A stretch of 64,000 bases of DNA from Embiotoca jacksoni (Eukaryota > Chordata > Actinopteri > Embiotocidae), in NCBI GenBank assembly GCA_022577435.1, contig JAKOON010000016.1:15446159-15510158 (forward strand). The letters run 5' to 3'. Of this stretch, positions 24,284-37,474 are shown piece after piece (positions within the stretch are counted from its first letter, which is position 1; each line of letters starts with the position of its first letter). The notes under the pieces are model-generated. The model ran no database searches. It was not told the DNA's origin and saw nothing but the letters and a program-made list of their open reading frames with translations. The translations under genes were made by a program, and so were the position numbers.

Positions 24284-25333
24284 CTTAAACTAAGTGTTTC
24301 TGAACAAATTTCTTCATCAATACTATGGCAAATGGGATAAACTACAAGGACAAAGTGGCTTCAAGTCACTTTGTGTCTGCAATTACACAGAAAACAGCAT
24401 TTCAATTCTCACTTTCTCAGCCTAATATAAAACTGCATCACAGCGCCACGGCTTAAACTAAGTGTTTACGAACAAATTTCTTCATCAGCAAATGGGATAC
24501 ACTACATGGCTAACGTGGCTTCACTTTGTGTCTGCAATTACACAGAAAACAGCATTTCAAGTCTCACTTTCTCAGCCTAATGTAAAACTGCATCACACCG
24601 CCACGGCTTAAACTAAGTGTTTACAAACAAGTTTCATACTCAGAACGTTGGCAAATGGAAACACTACATGGGCAAAGTGGTTTCAAATCACTTTGTGTGG
24701 ACAATTTCACAGGAAACACAATGTTTCAAAAACAGCCTTATGTCAGCGAGAGAAGCTCAAAAACAGCATAAAACTGCATCACAGCGCCACGGCTTAAACT
24801 AAGTGTTTACGAACAAATTTCTTCATCAGTACTATGGCAAATGGGATAAACTACATGGACAAAGTGGCTTCAAGTCACTTTGTGTCTGCAATTACACAGA
24901 AAACAGCATTTCAATTCTCACTTTCTCAGCCTAATATAAAACTGCATCACAGCGCCACGGCTTAAACTAAGTGTTTACGAACAAATTTCTTCATCAGTAC
25001 TATGGCAAATGGGATAAACTACATGGACAAAGTGGCTTCAAGTCACTTTGTGTGGACAATTTCACAGGAAACACAATGTTTCAAAAACAGCCTTATCTCA
25101 GCGAGAGAAGCTCAAAAACAGTGTAAAACTGCATTACAGTGCCACGGCTTAAACTTAGTGTTTACGAACAATTTCTTCATCAGTACTATGGCAAATGGGA
25201 TAAACTACATGGACAAAGTGGTTTCAAGTCACTTTGTGTGGACAAATTCACAGGAAACACAATGTTTCAAAAACAGCCTTATCTCAGCGAGAGAAGCTCA
25301 AAAACAGCATAAAACTGCATTACAGTGCCACGA
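24284..25333 (+). repeat. Left-domain block L11 (6 monomers, 1,050 bp)
   Basis: Monomer starts: 24284 Ak, 24452 C, 24607 D (186, GGAAACAC, TATGTCAGCG), 24793 Am, 24961 Bm, 25148 B'. It is the second copy of 18619-19670. Confidence 0.9.
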
Positions 25334-28145
25334 CTTAAACTAAGTGTTTCTGAACAAATTTCTTCATCAATACTATGGCAAATGGGATAAACTACAAGGA
25401 CAAAGTGGCTTCAAGTCACTTTGTGTCTGCAATTACACAGAAAACAGCATTTCAATTCTCACTTTCTCAGCCTAATATAAAACTGCATCACAGCGCCACG
25501 GCTTAAACTAAGTGTTTACGAACAAATTTCTTCATCAGCAAATGGGATACACTACATGGCTAACGTGGCTTCACTTTGTGTCTGCAATTACACAGAAAAC
25601 AGCATTTCAAGTCTCACTTTCTCAGCCTAATGTAAAACTGCATCACACCGCCACGGCTTAAACTAAGTGTTTACAAACAAGTTTCATACTCAGAACGTTG
25701 GCAAATGGAATACACTACATGGGCAAAGTGGTTTCAAATCACTTTGTGTGGACAATTTCACAGGAAACACAATGTTTCAAAAACAGCCTTATCTCAGCGA
25801 GAGAAGCTCAAAAACAGCATAAAACTGCATCACAGCGCCACGGCTTAAACTAAGTGTTTACGAACAAATTTCTTCATCAGTACTATGGCAAATGGGATAA
25901 ACTACAAGGACAAAGTGGCTTCAAGTCACTTTGTGTCTGCAATTAGACAGAAAACAGCATTTCAATTCTCACTTTCTCAGCCTAATTTAAAACTGCATCA
26001 CAGCGCCACGGCTTAAACTAAGTGTTTACGAACAAATTTCTTCATCAGTACTATGGCAAATGGGATAAACTACATGGACAAAGTGGCTTCAAGTCACTTT
26101 GTGTGGACAATTTCACAGGAAACACAATGTTTCAAAAACAGCCTTATCTCAGCGAGAGAAGCTCCAAAACAGCGTAAAACTGCATTACAGTGCCACGGCT
26201 TAAACTAAGTGTTTACGAACAAATTTCTTCATCAGTACTATGGCAAATGGGATAAACTACAAGGACAAAGTGGCTTCAAGTCACTTTGTGTGGACAATTT
26301 CACAGGAAACACAATGTTTCAAAAACAGCCTTATCTCAGCGAGAGAAGCTCAAATACAGCATAAAACTGCATTACAGTGCCACGGCTTAAACTAAGTGTT
26401 TACGAACAAATTTCTTCATCAGCAAATGGGATACACTACATGGCTAACGTGGCTTCACTTTGTGTCTGCAATTACACAGAAAACAGCATTTCAAGTCTCA
26501 CTTTCTCAGCCTAATGTAAAACTGCATCACACCGCCACGGCTTAAACTAAGTGTTTACAAACAAGTTTCATACTCAGAACGTTGGCAAATGGGATACACT
26601 ACATGGGCAAAGTGGTTTCAAATCACTTTGTGTGGACAATTTCACAGGAAACACAATGTTTCAAAAACAGCCTTATCTCATCGAGAGAAGCTCAAAAACA
26701 GCATAAAACTGCATTACAGTGCCACGGCTTAAACTAAGTGTTTACGAACAAATTTCTTCATCAGTTCTATGGCAAATGGGATAAACTACATGGACAAAGT
26801 GGCTTCAAGTCACTTTGTGTCTGCAATTAGACAGAAAACAGCATTTCAATTCTCACTTTCTCAGCCTAATATAAAACTGCATTACAGTGCCACGGCTTAA
26901 ACTAAGTGTTTCTGAACAAATTTCTTCATCAGTACTATGGCAAATGGGATAAACTACATGGACAAAGTGGCTTCAAGTCACTTTGTGTCTGCAATTAGAC
27001 AGAAAACAGCATTTCAATTCTCACTTTCTCAGCCTAATATAAAACTGCATCACAGCGCCACGGCTTAAACTAAGTGTTTACGAACAAATTTCTTCATCAG
27101 TACTATGGCAAATGGAATAAACTACATGGACAAAGTGGTTTCAAGTCACTTTGTGTGGACAAATTCACAGGAAACACAATGTTTCAAAAACAGCCTTATC
27201 TCAGCGAGAGAAGCTCAAAAACAGCGTAAAACTGCATTACAGTGCCACGGCTTAAACTAAGTGTTTACGAACAATTTCTTCATCAGTACTATGGCAAATG
27301 CGATAAACTACATGGACAAAGTGGTTTCAAGTCACTTTGTGTCTGCAATTAGACAGAAAACAGCATTTCAATTCTCACTTTCTCAGCCTAATGTAAAACT
27401 GCATCACAGCGCCACGGCTTAAACTAAGTGTTTACAAACAAGTTTCATACTCAGAACGTTGGCAAATGGGATACACTACATGGGCAAAGTGGTTTCAAAT
27501 CACTTTGTGTGGACAATTTCACAGGAAACACAATGTTTAAAAAACAGCCTTATCTCATCGAGAGAAGCTCAAAAACAGCATAAAACTGCATTACAGTGCC
27601 AGGGCTTAAACTAAGTGTTTACGAACAAATTTCTTCATCAGTTCTATGGCAAATGGGATAAACTACATGGACAAAGTGGCTTCAAGTCACTTTGTGTCTG
27701 CAATTAGACAGAAAACAGCATTTCAATTCTCACTTTCTCAGCCTAATATAAAACTGCATTACAGTGCCACGGCTTAAACTAAGTGTTTCTGAACAAATTT
27801 CTTCATCAGTACTATGGCAAATGGGATAAACTACATGGACAAAGTGGCTTCAAGTCACTTTGTGTGGACAATTTCACAGGAAACACAATGTTTCAAAAAC
27901 AGCCTTATCTCAGCGAGAGAAGCTCAAAAACAGTGTAAAACTGCATTACAGTGCCACGGCTTAAACTTAGTGTTTACGAACAATTTCTTCATCAGTACTA
28001 TGGCAAATGGGATAAACTACATGGACAAAGTGGTTTCAAGTCACTTTGTGTGGACAAATTCACAGGAAACACAATGTTTCAAAAACAGCCTTATCTCAGC
28101 GAGAGAAGCTCAAAAACAGCATAAAACTGCATTACAGTGCCACGA
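25334..28145 (+). repeat. Left-domain block L12 (16 monomers, 2,812 bp)
   Basis: Monomer starts: 25334 Ak, 25502 C, 25657 D, 25844 Ak, 26012 Bm, 26199 Bk, 26386 C, 26541 D1, 26728 Am, 26896 Am, 27064 Bm (GGAATAAAC), 27251 Aq, 27418 D1 (TGTTTAAAAAAC), 27605 Am, 27773 Bm, 27960 B'. It follows 19671 onward, including the GGAATAAAC and TTTAAAAAAC markers, until 27773. From there it switches to the Bm-B' ending that matches 3354-3726. Confidence 0.9.
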
Positions 28146-30622
28146 CTTAAACTAAGTGTTTCTGAACAAATTTCTTCATCAATACTATGGCAAATGGGAT
28201 AAACTACAAGGACAAAGTGGCTTCAAGTCACTTTGTGTCTGCAATTACACAGAAAACAGCATTTCAATTCTCACTTTCTCAGCCTAATATAAAACTGCAT
28301 CACAGCGCCACGGCTTAAACTAAGTGTTTACGAACAAATTTCTTCATCAGCAAATGGGATACACTACATGGCTAACGTGGCTTCACTTTGTGTCTGCAAT
28401 TACACAGAAAACAGCATTTCAAGTCTCACTTTCTCAGCCTAATGTAAAACTGCATCACACCGCCACGGCTTAAACTAAGTGTTTACAAACAAGTTTCATA
28501 CTCAGAACGTTGGCAAATGGAATACACTACATGGGCAAAGTGGTTTCAAATCACTTTGTGTGGACAATTTCACAGGAAACACAATGTTTCAAAAACAGCC
28601 TTATCTCAGCGAGAGAAGCTCAAAAACAGCATAAAACTGCATCACAGCGCCACGGCTTAAACTAAGTGTTTACAAACAAGTTTCATACTCAGAACGTTGG
28701 CAAATGGAATACACTACATGGGCAAAGTGGTTTCAAATCACTTTGTGTGGACAATTTCACAGGAAACACAATGTTTCAAAAACAGCCTTATCTCAGCGAG
28801 AGAAGCTCAAAAACAGCATAAAACTGCATCACAGCGCCACGGCTTAAACTAAGTGTTTACGAACAAATTTCTTCATCAGTACTATGGCAAATGGGATAAA
28901 CTACAAGGACAAAGTGGCTTCAAGTCACTTTGTGTCTGCAATTAGACAGAAAACAGCATTTCAATTCTCACTTTCTCAGCCTAATTTAAAACTGCATCAC
29001 AGCGCCACGGCTTAAACTAAGTGTTTACGAACAAATTTCTTCATCAGTACTATGGCAAATGGGATAAACTACATGGACAAAGTGGCTTCAAGTCACTTTG
29101 TGTGGACAATTTCACAGGAAACACAATGTTTCAAAAACAGCCTTATCTCAGCGAGAGAAGCTCCAAAACAGCGTAAAACTGCATTACAGTGCCACGGCTT
29201 AAACTAAGTGTTTACGAACAAATTTCTTCATCAGTACTATGGCAAATGGGATAAACTACAAGGACAAAGTGGCTTCAAGTCACTTTGTGTGGACAATTTC
29301 ACAGGAAACACAATGTTTCAAAAACAGCCTTATCTCAGCGAGAGAAGCTCAAATACAGCATAAAACTGCATTACAGTGCCACGGCTTAAACTAAGTGTTT
29401 ACGAACAAATTTCTTCATCAGCAAATGGGATACACTACATGGCTAACGTGGCTTCACTTTGTGTCTGCAATTACACAGAAAACAGCATTTCAAGTCTCAC
29501 TTTCTCAGCCTAATGTAAAACTGCATCACACCGCCACGGCTTAAACTAAGTGTTTACAAACAAGTTTCATACTCAGAACGTTGGCAAATGGAATACACTA
29601 CATGGGCAAAGTGGTTTCAAATCACTTTGTGTGGACAATTTCACAGGAAACACAATGTTTCAAAAACAGCCTTATCTCAGCGAGAGAAGCTCAAAAACAG
29701 CATAAAACTGCATCACAGCGCCACGGCTTAAACTAAGTGTTTACGAACAAATTTCTTCATCAGTACTATGGCAAATGGGATAAACTACAAGGACAAAGTG
29801 GCTTCAAGTCACTTTGTGTCTGCAATTAGACAGAAAACAGCATTTCAATTCTCACTTTCTCAGCCTAATTTAAAACTGCATCACAGCGCCACGGCTTAAA
29901 CTAAGTGTTTACGAACAAATTTCTTCATCAGTACTATGGCAAATGGGATAAACTACATGGACAAAGTGGCTTCAAGTCACTTTGTGTCTGCAATTACACA
30001 GAAAACAGCATTTCAATTCTCACTTTCTCAGCCTAATATAAAACTGCATCACAGCGCCACGGCTTAAACTAAGTGTTTACGAACAAATTTCTTCATCAGT
30101 ACTATGGCAAATGGGATAAACTACATGGACAAAGTGGTTTCAAGTCACTTTGTGTGGACAAATTCACAGGAAACACAATGTTTCAAAAACAGCCTTATCT
30201 CAGCGAGAGAAGCTCAAAAACAGCATAAAACTGCGTTACAGTGCCAGGGCTTAAACTAAGTGTTTACGAACAAATTTCTTCATCAGTACTATGGCAAATG
30301 GGATAAACTACATGGACAAAGTGGCTTCAAGTCACTTTGTGTGGACAATTTCACAGGAAACACAATGTTTCAAAAACAGCCTTATCTCAGCGAGAGAAGC
30401 TCAAAAACAGTGTAAAACTGCATTACAGTGCCACGGCTTAAACTTAGTGTTTACGAACAATTTCTTCATCAGTACTATGGCAAATGGGATAAACTACATG
30501 GACAAAGTGGTTTCAAGTCACTTTGTGTGGACAAATTCACAGGAAACACAATGTTTCAAAAACAGCCTTATCTCAGCGAGAGAAGCTCAAAAACAGCATA
30601 AAACTGCATTACAGTGCCACGA
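28146..30622 (+). repeat. Left-domain block L13 (14-mer, 2,477 bp)
   Basis: Monomer starts: 28146 Ak, 28314 C, 28469 D, 28656 D, 28843 Ak, 29011 Bm, 29198 Bk, 29385 C, 29540 D, 29727 Ak, 29895 Am, 30063 Bm, 30250 Bm, 30437 B'. Same order and length as 3727-6203, offset 24,419 bp. The next anchor carries the same rare CTATACT variant in both places (6204 and 30623), which supports one long duplicated segment. Confidence 0.92.
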
Positions 30623-33600
30623 CTTAAACTAAGTGTTTCTGAACAAATTTCTTCATCTATACTATGGCAAATGGGATAAACTACAAGGACAAAGTGGCTT
30701 CAAGTCACTTTGTGTCTGCAATTACACAGAAAACAGCATTTCAATTCTCACTTTCTCAGCCTAATATAAAACTGCATCACAGCGCCACGGCTTAAACTAA
30801 GTGTTTACGAACAAATTTCTTCATCAGCAAATGGGATACACTACATGGCTAACGTGGCTTCACTTTGTGTCTGCAATTACACAGAAAACAGCATTTCAAG
30901 TCTCACTTTCTCAGCCTAATGTAAAACTGCATCACACCGCCACGGCTTAAACTAAGTGTTTACAAACAAGTTTCATACTCAGAACGTTGGCAAATGGAAT
31001 ACACTACATGGGCAAAGTGGTTTCAAATCACTTTGTGTGGACAATTTCACAGGAAACACAATGTTTCAAAAACAGCCTTATCTCAGCGAGAGAAGCTCAA
31101 AAACAGCATAAAACTGCATCACAGCGCCACGGCTTAAACTAAGTGTTTACAAACAAGTTTCATACTCAGAACGTTGGCAAATGGAATACACTACATGGGC
31201 AAAGTGGTTTCAAATCACTTTGTGTGGACAATTTCACAGGAAACACAATGTTTCAAAAACAGCCTTATCTCAGCGAGAGAAGCTCAAAAACAGCATAAAA
31301 CTGCATCACAGCGCCACGGCTTAAACTAAGTGTTTACGAACAAATTTCTTCATCAGTACTATGGCAAATGGGATAAACTACAAGGACAAAGTGGCTTCAA
31401 GTCACTTTGTGTCTGCAATTAGACAGAAAACAGCATTTCAATTCTCACTTTCTCAGCCTAATTTAAAACTGCATCACAGCGCCACGGCTTAAACTAAGTG
31501 TTTACGAACAAATTTCTTCATCAGTACTATGGCAAATGGGATAAACTACATGGACAAAGTGGCTTCAAGTCACTTTGTGTGGACAATTTCACAGGAAACA
31601 CAATGTTTCAAAAACAGCCTTATCTCAGCGAGAGAAGCTCCAAAACAGCGTAAAATTGCATTACAGTGCCACGGCTTAAACTAAGTGTTTACGAACAAAT
31701 TTCTTCATCAGTACTATGGCAAATGGGATAAACTACAAGGACAAAGTGGCTTCAAGTCACTTTGTGTGGACAATTTCACAGGAAACACAATGTTTCAAAA
31801 ACAGCCTTATCTCAGCGAGAGAAGCTCAAATACAGCATAAAACTGCATTACAGTGCCACGGCTTAAACTAAGTGTTTACGAACAAATTTCTTCATCAGCA
31901 AATGGGATACACTACATGGCTAACGTGGCTTCACTTTGTGTCTGCAATTACACAGAAAACAGCATTTCAAGTCTCACTTTCTCAGCCTAATGTAAAACTG
32001 CATCACACCGCCACGGCTTAAACTAAGTGTTTACAAACAAGTTTCATACTCAGAACGTTGGCAAATGGAATACACTACATGGGCAAAGTGGTTTCAAATC
32101 ACTTTGTGTGGACAATTTCACAGGAAACACAATGTTTCAAAAACAGCCTTATCTCAGCGAGAGAAGCTCAAAAACAGCATAAAACTGCATCACAGCGCCA
32201 CGGCTTAAACTAAGTGTTTACGAACAAATTTCTTCATCAGTACTATGGCAAATGGGAAAAACTACAAGGACAAAGTGGCTTCAAGTCACTTTGTGTCTGC
32301 AATTAGACAGAAAACAGCATTTCAATTCTCACTTTCTCAGCCTAATTTAAAACTGCATCACAGCGCCACGGCTTAAACTAAGTGTTTACGAACAAATTTC
32401 TTCATCAGTACTATGGCAAATGGGATAAACTACATGGACAAAGTGGCTTCAAGTCACTTTGTGTCTGCAATTACACAGAAAACAGCATTTCAATTCTCAC
32501 TTTCTCAGCCTAATATAAAACTGCATCACAGCGCCACGGCTTAAACTAAGTGTTTACGAACAAATTTCTTCATCAGTACTATGGCAAATGGGATAAACTA
32601 CATGGACAAAGTGGTTTCAAGTCACTTTGTGTGGACAAATTCACAGGAAACACAATGTTTCAAAAACAGCCTTATCTCAGCGAGAGAAGCTCAAAAACAG
32701 CATAAAACTGCGTTACAGTGCCACGGCTAAAACTAAGTGTTTACGAACAAATTTCTTCATCAGTACTATGGCAAATGGGATAAACTACATGGACAAAGTG
32801 GCTTCAAGTCACTTTGTGTCTGCAATTACACAGAAAACAGCATTTCAAGTCTCACTTTCTCAGCCTAATGTAAAACTGCATCACAGCGCCACGGCTTAAA
32901 CTAAGTGTTTACAAACAAGTTTCATACTCAGAACGTTGGCAAATGGGATACACTACATGGGCAAAGTGGTTTCAAATCACTTTGTGTGGACAATTTCACA
33001 GGAAACACAATGTTTCAAAAACAGCCTTATCTCATCGAGAGAAGCTCAAAAACAGCATAAAACTGCATTACAGTGCCAGGGCTTAAACTAAGTGTTTACG
33101 AACAAATTTCTTCATCAGTTCTATGGCAAATGGGATAAACTACATGGACAAAGTGGCTTCAAGTCACTTTGTGTCTGCAATTAGACAGAAAACAGCATTT
33201 CAATTCTCACTTTCTCAGCCTAATATAAAACTGCATTACAGTGCCACGGCTTAAACTAAGTGTTTCTGAACAAATTTCTTCATCAGTACTATGGCAAATG
33301 GGATAAACTACATGGACAAAGTGGCTTCAAGTCACTTTGTGTCTGCAATTAGACAGAAAACAGCATTTCAATTCTCACTTTCTCAGCCTAATATAAAACT
33401 GCATCACAGCGCCACGGCTTAAACTAAGTGTTTACGAACAAATTTCTTCATCAGTACTATGGCAAATGGGATAAACTACATGGACAAAGTGGTTTCAAGT
33501 CACTTTGTGTGGACAAATTCACAGGAAACACAATGTTTCAAAAACAGCCTTATCTCAGCGAGAGAAGCTCAAAAACAGCGTAAAACTGCATTACAGTGCC

Positions 33601-34350
33601 ACGGCTTAAACTAAGTGTTTACGAACAATTTCTTCATCAGTACTATGGCAAATGGGATAAACTACATGGACAAAGTGGTTTCAAGTCACTTTGTGTAGAC
33701 AAATTCACAGGAAACACAATGTTTCAAAAACAGCCTTATCTCAGCGAGAGAAGCTCAAAAACAGCATAAAACTGCATTACAGTTCCACGGCTTAAACTAA
33801 GTGTTTACGAACAAATTTCTTCATCAGTACTATGGCAAATGGGATAAACTACATGGACAAAGTGGTTTCAAGTCACTTTGTGTGGACAAATTCACAGGAA
33901 ACACAATGTTTCAAAAACAGCCTTATCTCAGCGAGAGAAGCTCAAAAACAGCATAAAACTGCATTACAGTGCCACGGCTTAAACTAAGTGTTTACGAACA
34001 AATTTCTTCATCAGTACTATGGCAAATGGGATAAACTACATAGACAAAGTGGCTTCAAGTCACTTTGTGTGGACAATTTCACAGGAAACACAATGTTTCA
34101 AAAACAGCCTTATCTCAGCGAGAGAAGCTCAAAAACAGTGTAAAACTGCATTACAGTGCCACGGCTTAAACTTAGTGTTTACGAACAATTTCTTCATCAG
34201 TACTATGGCAAATGGGATAAACTACATGGACAAAGTGGTTTCAAGTCACTTTGTGTGGACAAATTCACAGGAAACACAATGTTTCAAAAACAGCCTTATC
34301 TCAGCGAGAGAAGCTCAAAAACAGCATAAAACTGCATTACAGTGCCACGA
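30623..34350 (+). repeat. Left-domain block L14 (21 monomers, 3,728 bp)
   Basis: Monomer starts: 30623 Ak (CTATACT), 30791 C, 30946 D, 31133 D, 31320 Ak, 31488 Bm (AAAATTGC), 31675 Bk, 31862 C, 32017 D, 32204 Ak (GGGAAAAAC), 32372 Am, 32540 Bm, 32727 Am (opens CTAAAACTAAG), 32895 D1, 33082 Am, 33250 Am, 33418 Bm, 33605 Bg, 33791 Bm, 33978 Bm (CATAGAC), 34165 B'. From 30946 to about 34120 it copies 14143-17320 at a 16,803-bp offset, including the rare AAAATTGC and GGGAAAAAC markers. Confidence 0.9.
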
Positions 34351-34518
34351 CTTAAACTAAGTGTTTCTGAACAAATTTCTTCATCAATACTATGGCAAAT
34401 GGGATAAACTACAAGGACAAAGTGGCTTCAAGTCACTTTGTGTCTGCAATTACACAGAAAACAGCATTTCAATTCTCACTTTCTCAGCCTAATATAAAAC
34501 TGCATCACAGTGCCACGG
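34351..34518 (+). repeat. Last left-domain anchor monomer (Ak)
   Basis: This is a standard TTTCTG/CAATACT anchor following B'. It ends CATCACAGTGCCACGG instead of CAGCGCC. After it the order expected in the left domain (C, D) is abandoned. Confidence 0.9.
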
Positions 34519-34705
34519 CTTAAACTAAGTGTTTACGAACAAATTTCTACATCAGTACTATGGCAAATGAGATAAACTACTTGGACAAAGTGGCTTCAAG
34601 TCACTTTGTGTGGACAATTTCACAGGAAACACAATGTTTCAAAAACAGCCTTATCTCAGCGAGAGAAGCTCAAATACAGCATAAAACTGCATTACAGTGC
34701 CACGG
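34519..34705 (+). repeat. First Bs monomer (ACTTGG subtype)
   Basis: A long-tail monomer with TTTCTACATCAG, AAATGAGATAAAC and ACTTGGAC, found nowhere further left. It ends CAAATACAGCAT and is followed by C and D, exactly as at 42527, 47440, 54967 and 59878. It therefore marks where right-domain sequence begins. Confidence 0.88.
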
Positions 34706-36609
34706 CTTAAACTAAGTGTTTACGAACAAATTTCTTCATCAGCAAATGGGATACACTACATGGCTAACGTGGCTTCACTTTGTGTCTGCAATTACACAGA
34801 AAACAGCATTTCAAGTCTCACTTTCTCAGCCTAATGTAAAACTGCATCACACCGCCACGGCTTAAACTAAGTGTTTACAAACAAGTTTCATACTCAGAAC
34901 GTTGGCAAATGGAATACACTACATGGGCAAAGTGGTTTCAAATCACTTTGTGTGGACAATTTCACAGGAAACACAATGTTTCAAAAACAGCCTTATCTCA
35001 GCGAGAGAAGCTCAAAAACAGCATAAAACTGCATCACAGCGCCACGGCTTAAACTAAGTGTTTACGAACAAATTTCTTCATCAGTACTATGGCAAATGGG
35101 ATAAACTACAAGGACAAAGTGGCTTCAAGTCACTTTGTGTCTGCAATTAGACAGAAAACAGCATTTCAATTCTCACTTTCTCAGCCTAATTTAAAACTGC
35201 ATCACAGCGCCACGGCTTAAACTAAGTGTTTACGAACAAATTTCTTCATCAGTACTATGGCAAATGGGATAAACTACATGGACAAAGTGGTTTCAAGTCA
35301 CTTTGTGTAGACAAATTCACAGGAAACACAATGTTTCAAAAACAGCCTTATCTCAGCGAGAGAAGCTCAAAAACAGCATAAAACTGCATTACAGTTCCAC
35401 GGCTTAAACTAAGTGTTTACGAACAAATTTCTTCATCAGTACTATGGCAAATGGGATAAACTACATGGACAAAGTGGCTTCAAGTCACTTTGTGTCTGCA
35501 ATTACACAGAAAACAGCATTTCAATTCTCACTTTCTCAGCCTAATATAAAACTGCATCACAGCGCCACGGCTTAAACTAAGTGTTTACGAACAAATTTCT
35601 TCATCAGTACTATGGCAAATGGGATAAACTACATGGACAAAGTGGTTTCAAGTCACTTTGTATGGACAATTTCACAGGAAACACAATGTTTCAAAAACAG
35701 CCTTATCTCAGCGAGAGAAGCTCAAAAACAGCATAAAACTGGATTACAGTGCCACGGCTTAAACTAAGTGTTTATGAACAAATTTCTTCATCAGCAAATG
35801 GGATACACTACATGGCTAACGTGGCTTCACTTTGTGTCTGCAATTACACAGAAAACAGCATTTCAATTCTCACTTTCTCAGCCTAATATAAAACTGCATC
35901 ACAGCGCCACGGCTTAAACTAAGTGTTTACGAACAAATTTCTTCATCAGTACTATGGCAAATGGGATAAACTACATGGACAAAGTGGTTTCAAGTCACTT
36001 TGTATGGACAATTTCACAGGAAACACAATGTTTCAAAAACAGCCTTATCTCAGCGAGAGAAGCTCAAAAACAGCATAAAACTGGATTACAGTGCCACGGC
36101 TTAAACTAAGTGTTTATGAACAAATTTCTTCATCAGCAAATGGGATACACTACATGGCTAACGTGGCTTCACTTTGTGTCTGCAATTACACAGAAAACAG
36201 CATTTCAAGTCTCACTTTCTCAGCCTAATGTAAAACTGCATTACAGTGCCACGGCTTAAACTAAGTGTTTACGAACAAATTTCTTCATCAGTACTATGGC
36301 AAATGGGATAAACTACATGGACAAAGTGGCTTCAAGTCACTTTGTGTCTGCAATTACACAGAAAACAGCATTTCAATTCTCACTTTCTCAGCCTAATATA
36401 AAACTGCATCACAGCGCCACGGCTTAAACTAAGTGTTTACAAACAAGTTTCATACTCAGAACGTTGGCAAATGGAATACACTACATGGGCAAAGTGGTTT
36501 CAAATCACTTTGTGTGGACAATTTCACAGGAAACACAATGTTTCAAAAACAGCCTTATTTCAGCGAGAGAAGCTCAAATACAGTATAAAACTGCATTACA
36601 GTGCCACGG

Positions 36610-37474
36610 CTTAAACTAAGTGTTTACGAACAAATTTCTTCATCAGTACTATGGCAAATGGGATAAACTACATGGACAAAGTGGTTTCAAGTCACTTTGT
36701 ATGGACAATTTCACAGGAAACACAATGTTTCAAAAACAGCCTTATCTCAGCGAGAGAAGCTCAAAAACAGCATAAAACTGGATTACAGTGCCACGGCTTA
36801 AACTAAGTGTTTATGAACAAATTTCTTCATCAGCAAATGGGATACACTACATGGCTAACGTGGCTTCACTTTGTGTCTGCAATTACACAGAAAACAGCAT
36901 TTCAAGTCTCACTTTCTCAGCCTAATGTAAAACTGCATTACAGTGCCACGGCTTAAACTAAGTATTTACGAACAAATTTCTTCATCAGTTCTATGGCAAA
37001 TGGGATAAACTACATGGACAAAGTGGCTTCAAGTCACTTTGTGTCTGCAATTAGACAGAAAACAGCATTTCAATTCTCACTTTCTCAGCCTAATATAAGA
37101 CTGCATCACAGCGCCACGGCTTAAACTAAGTGTTTACGAACAAATTTCTTCATCAGTACTATGGCAAATGGGATAAACTACATGGACAAAGTGGCTTCAA
37201 GTCACTTTGTGTCTGCAATTACACAGAAAACAGCATTTCAATTCTCACTTTCTCAGCCTAATATAAAACTGCATCACAGCGCCACGGCTTAAACTAAGTG
37301 TTTACAAACAAGTTTCATACTCAGAACGTTGGCAAATGGAATACACTACATGGGCAAAGTGGTTTCAAATCACTTTGTGTGGACAATTTCACAGGAAACA
37401 CAATGTTTCAAAAACAGCCTTATATCAGCGAGAGAAGCTCAAATACAGTATAAAACTGCATTACAGTGCCACGG
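36610..37474 (+). repeat. 865-bp pentamer, copy 1 (Bt-C'-Am-Am-D)
   Basis: Five monomers, 187+155+168+168+187 bp. The second monomer pair carries TATTTACG and ATATAAGAC; the D has TTATATCAGCG and CAAATACAGTAT. The same pentamer is positions 10-14 of the 28-mer HOR, so it probably predates that HOR or was copied from it. Confidence 0.9.

Larger units (their letters stand above)
21755..27417 (+). repeat. Tandem duplication copy 2 (32 monomers, 5,663 bp)
   Basis: Second copy of 16092-21754 with the same monomer order and identical total length, although each copy has its own single-base length changes (copy 1 at 16279, 18060 and 19484; copy 2 at 22838, 24097 and 24607) that happen to cancel. 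The opening D1 has TGTTTAAAAAAC, unlike copy 1 but like the D1 at 27418, so the exact duplication edge may lie inside this monomer. Confidence 0.88.

Noticed and set aside
36423..36609. Inverted monomers or a strand switch near the domain border
   Set aside because: All monomers from 34 to 39 kb read in the same + orientation; only their order and subtypes change.
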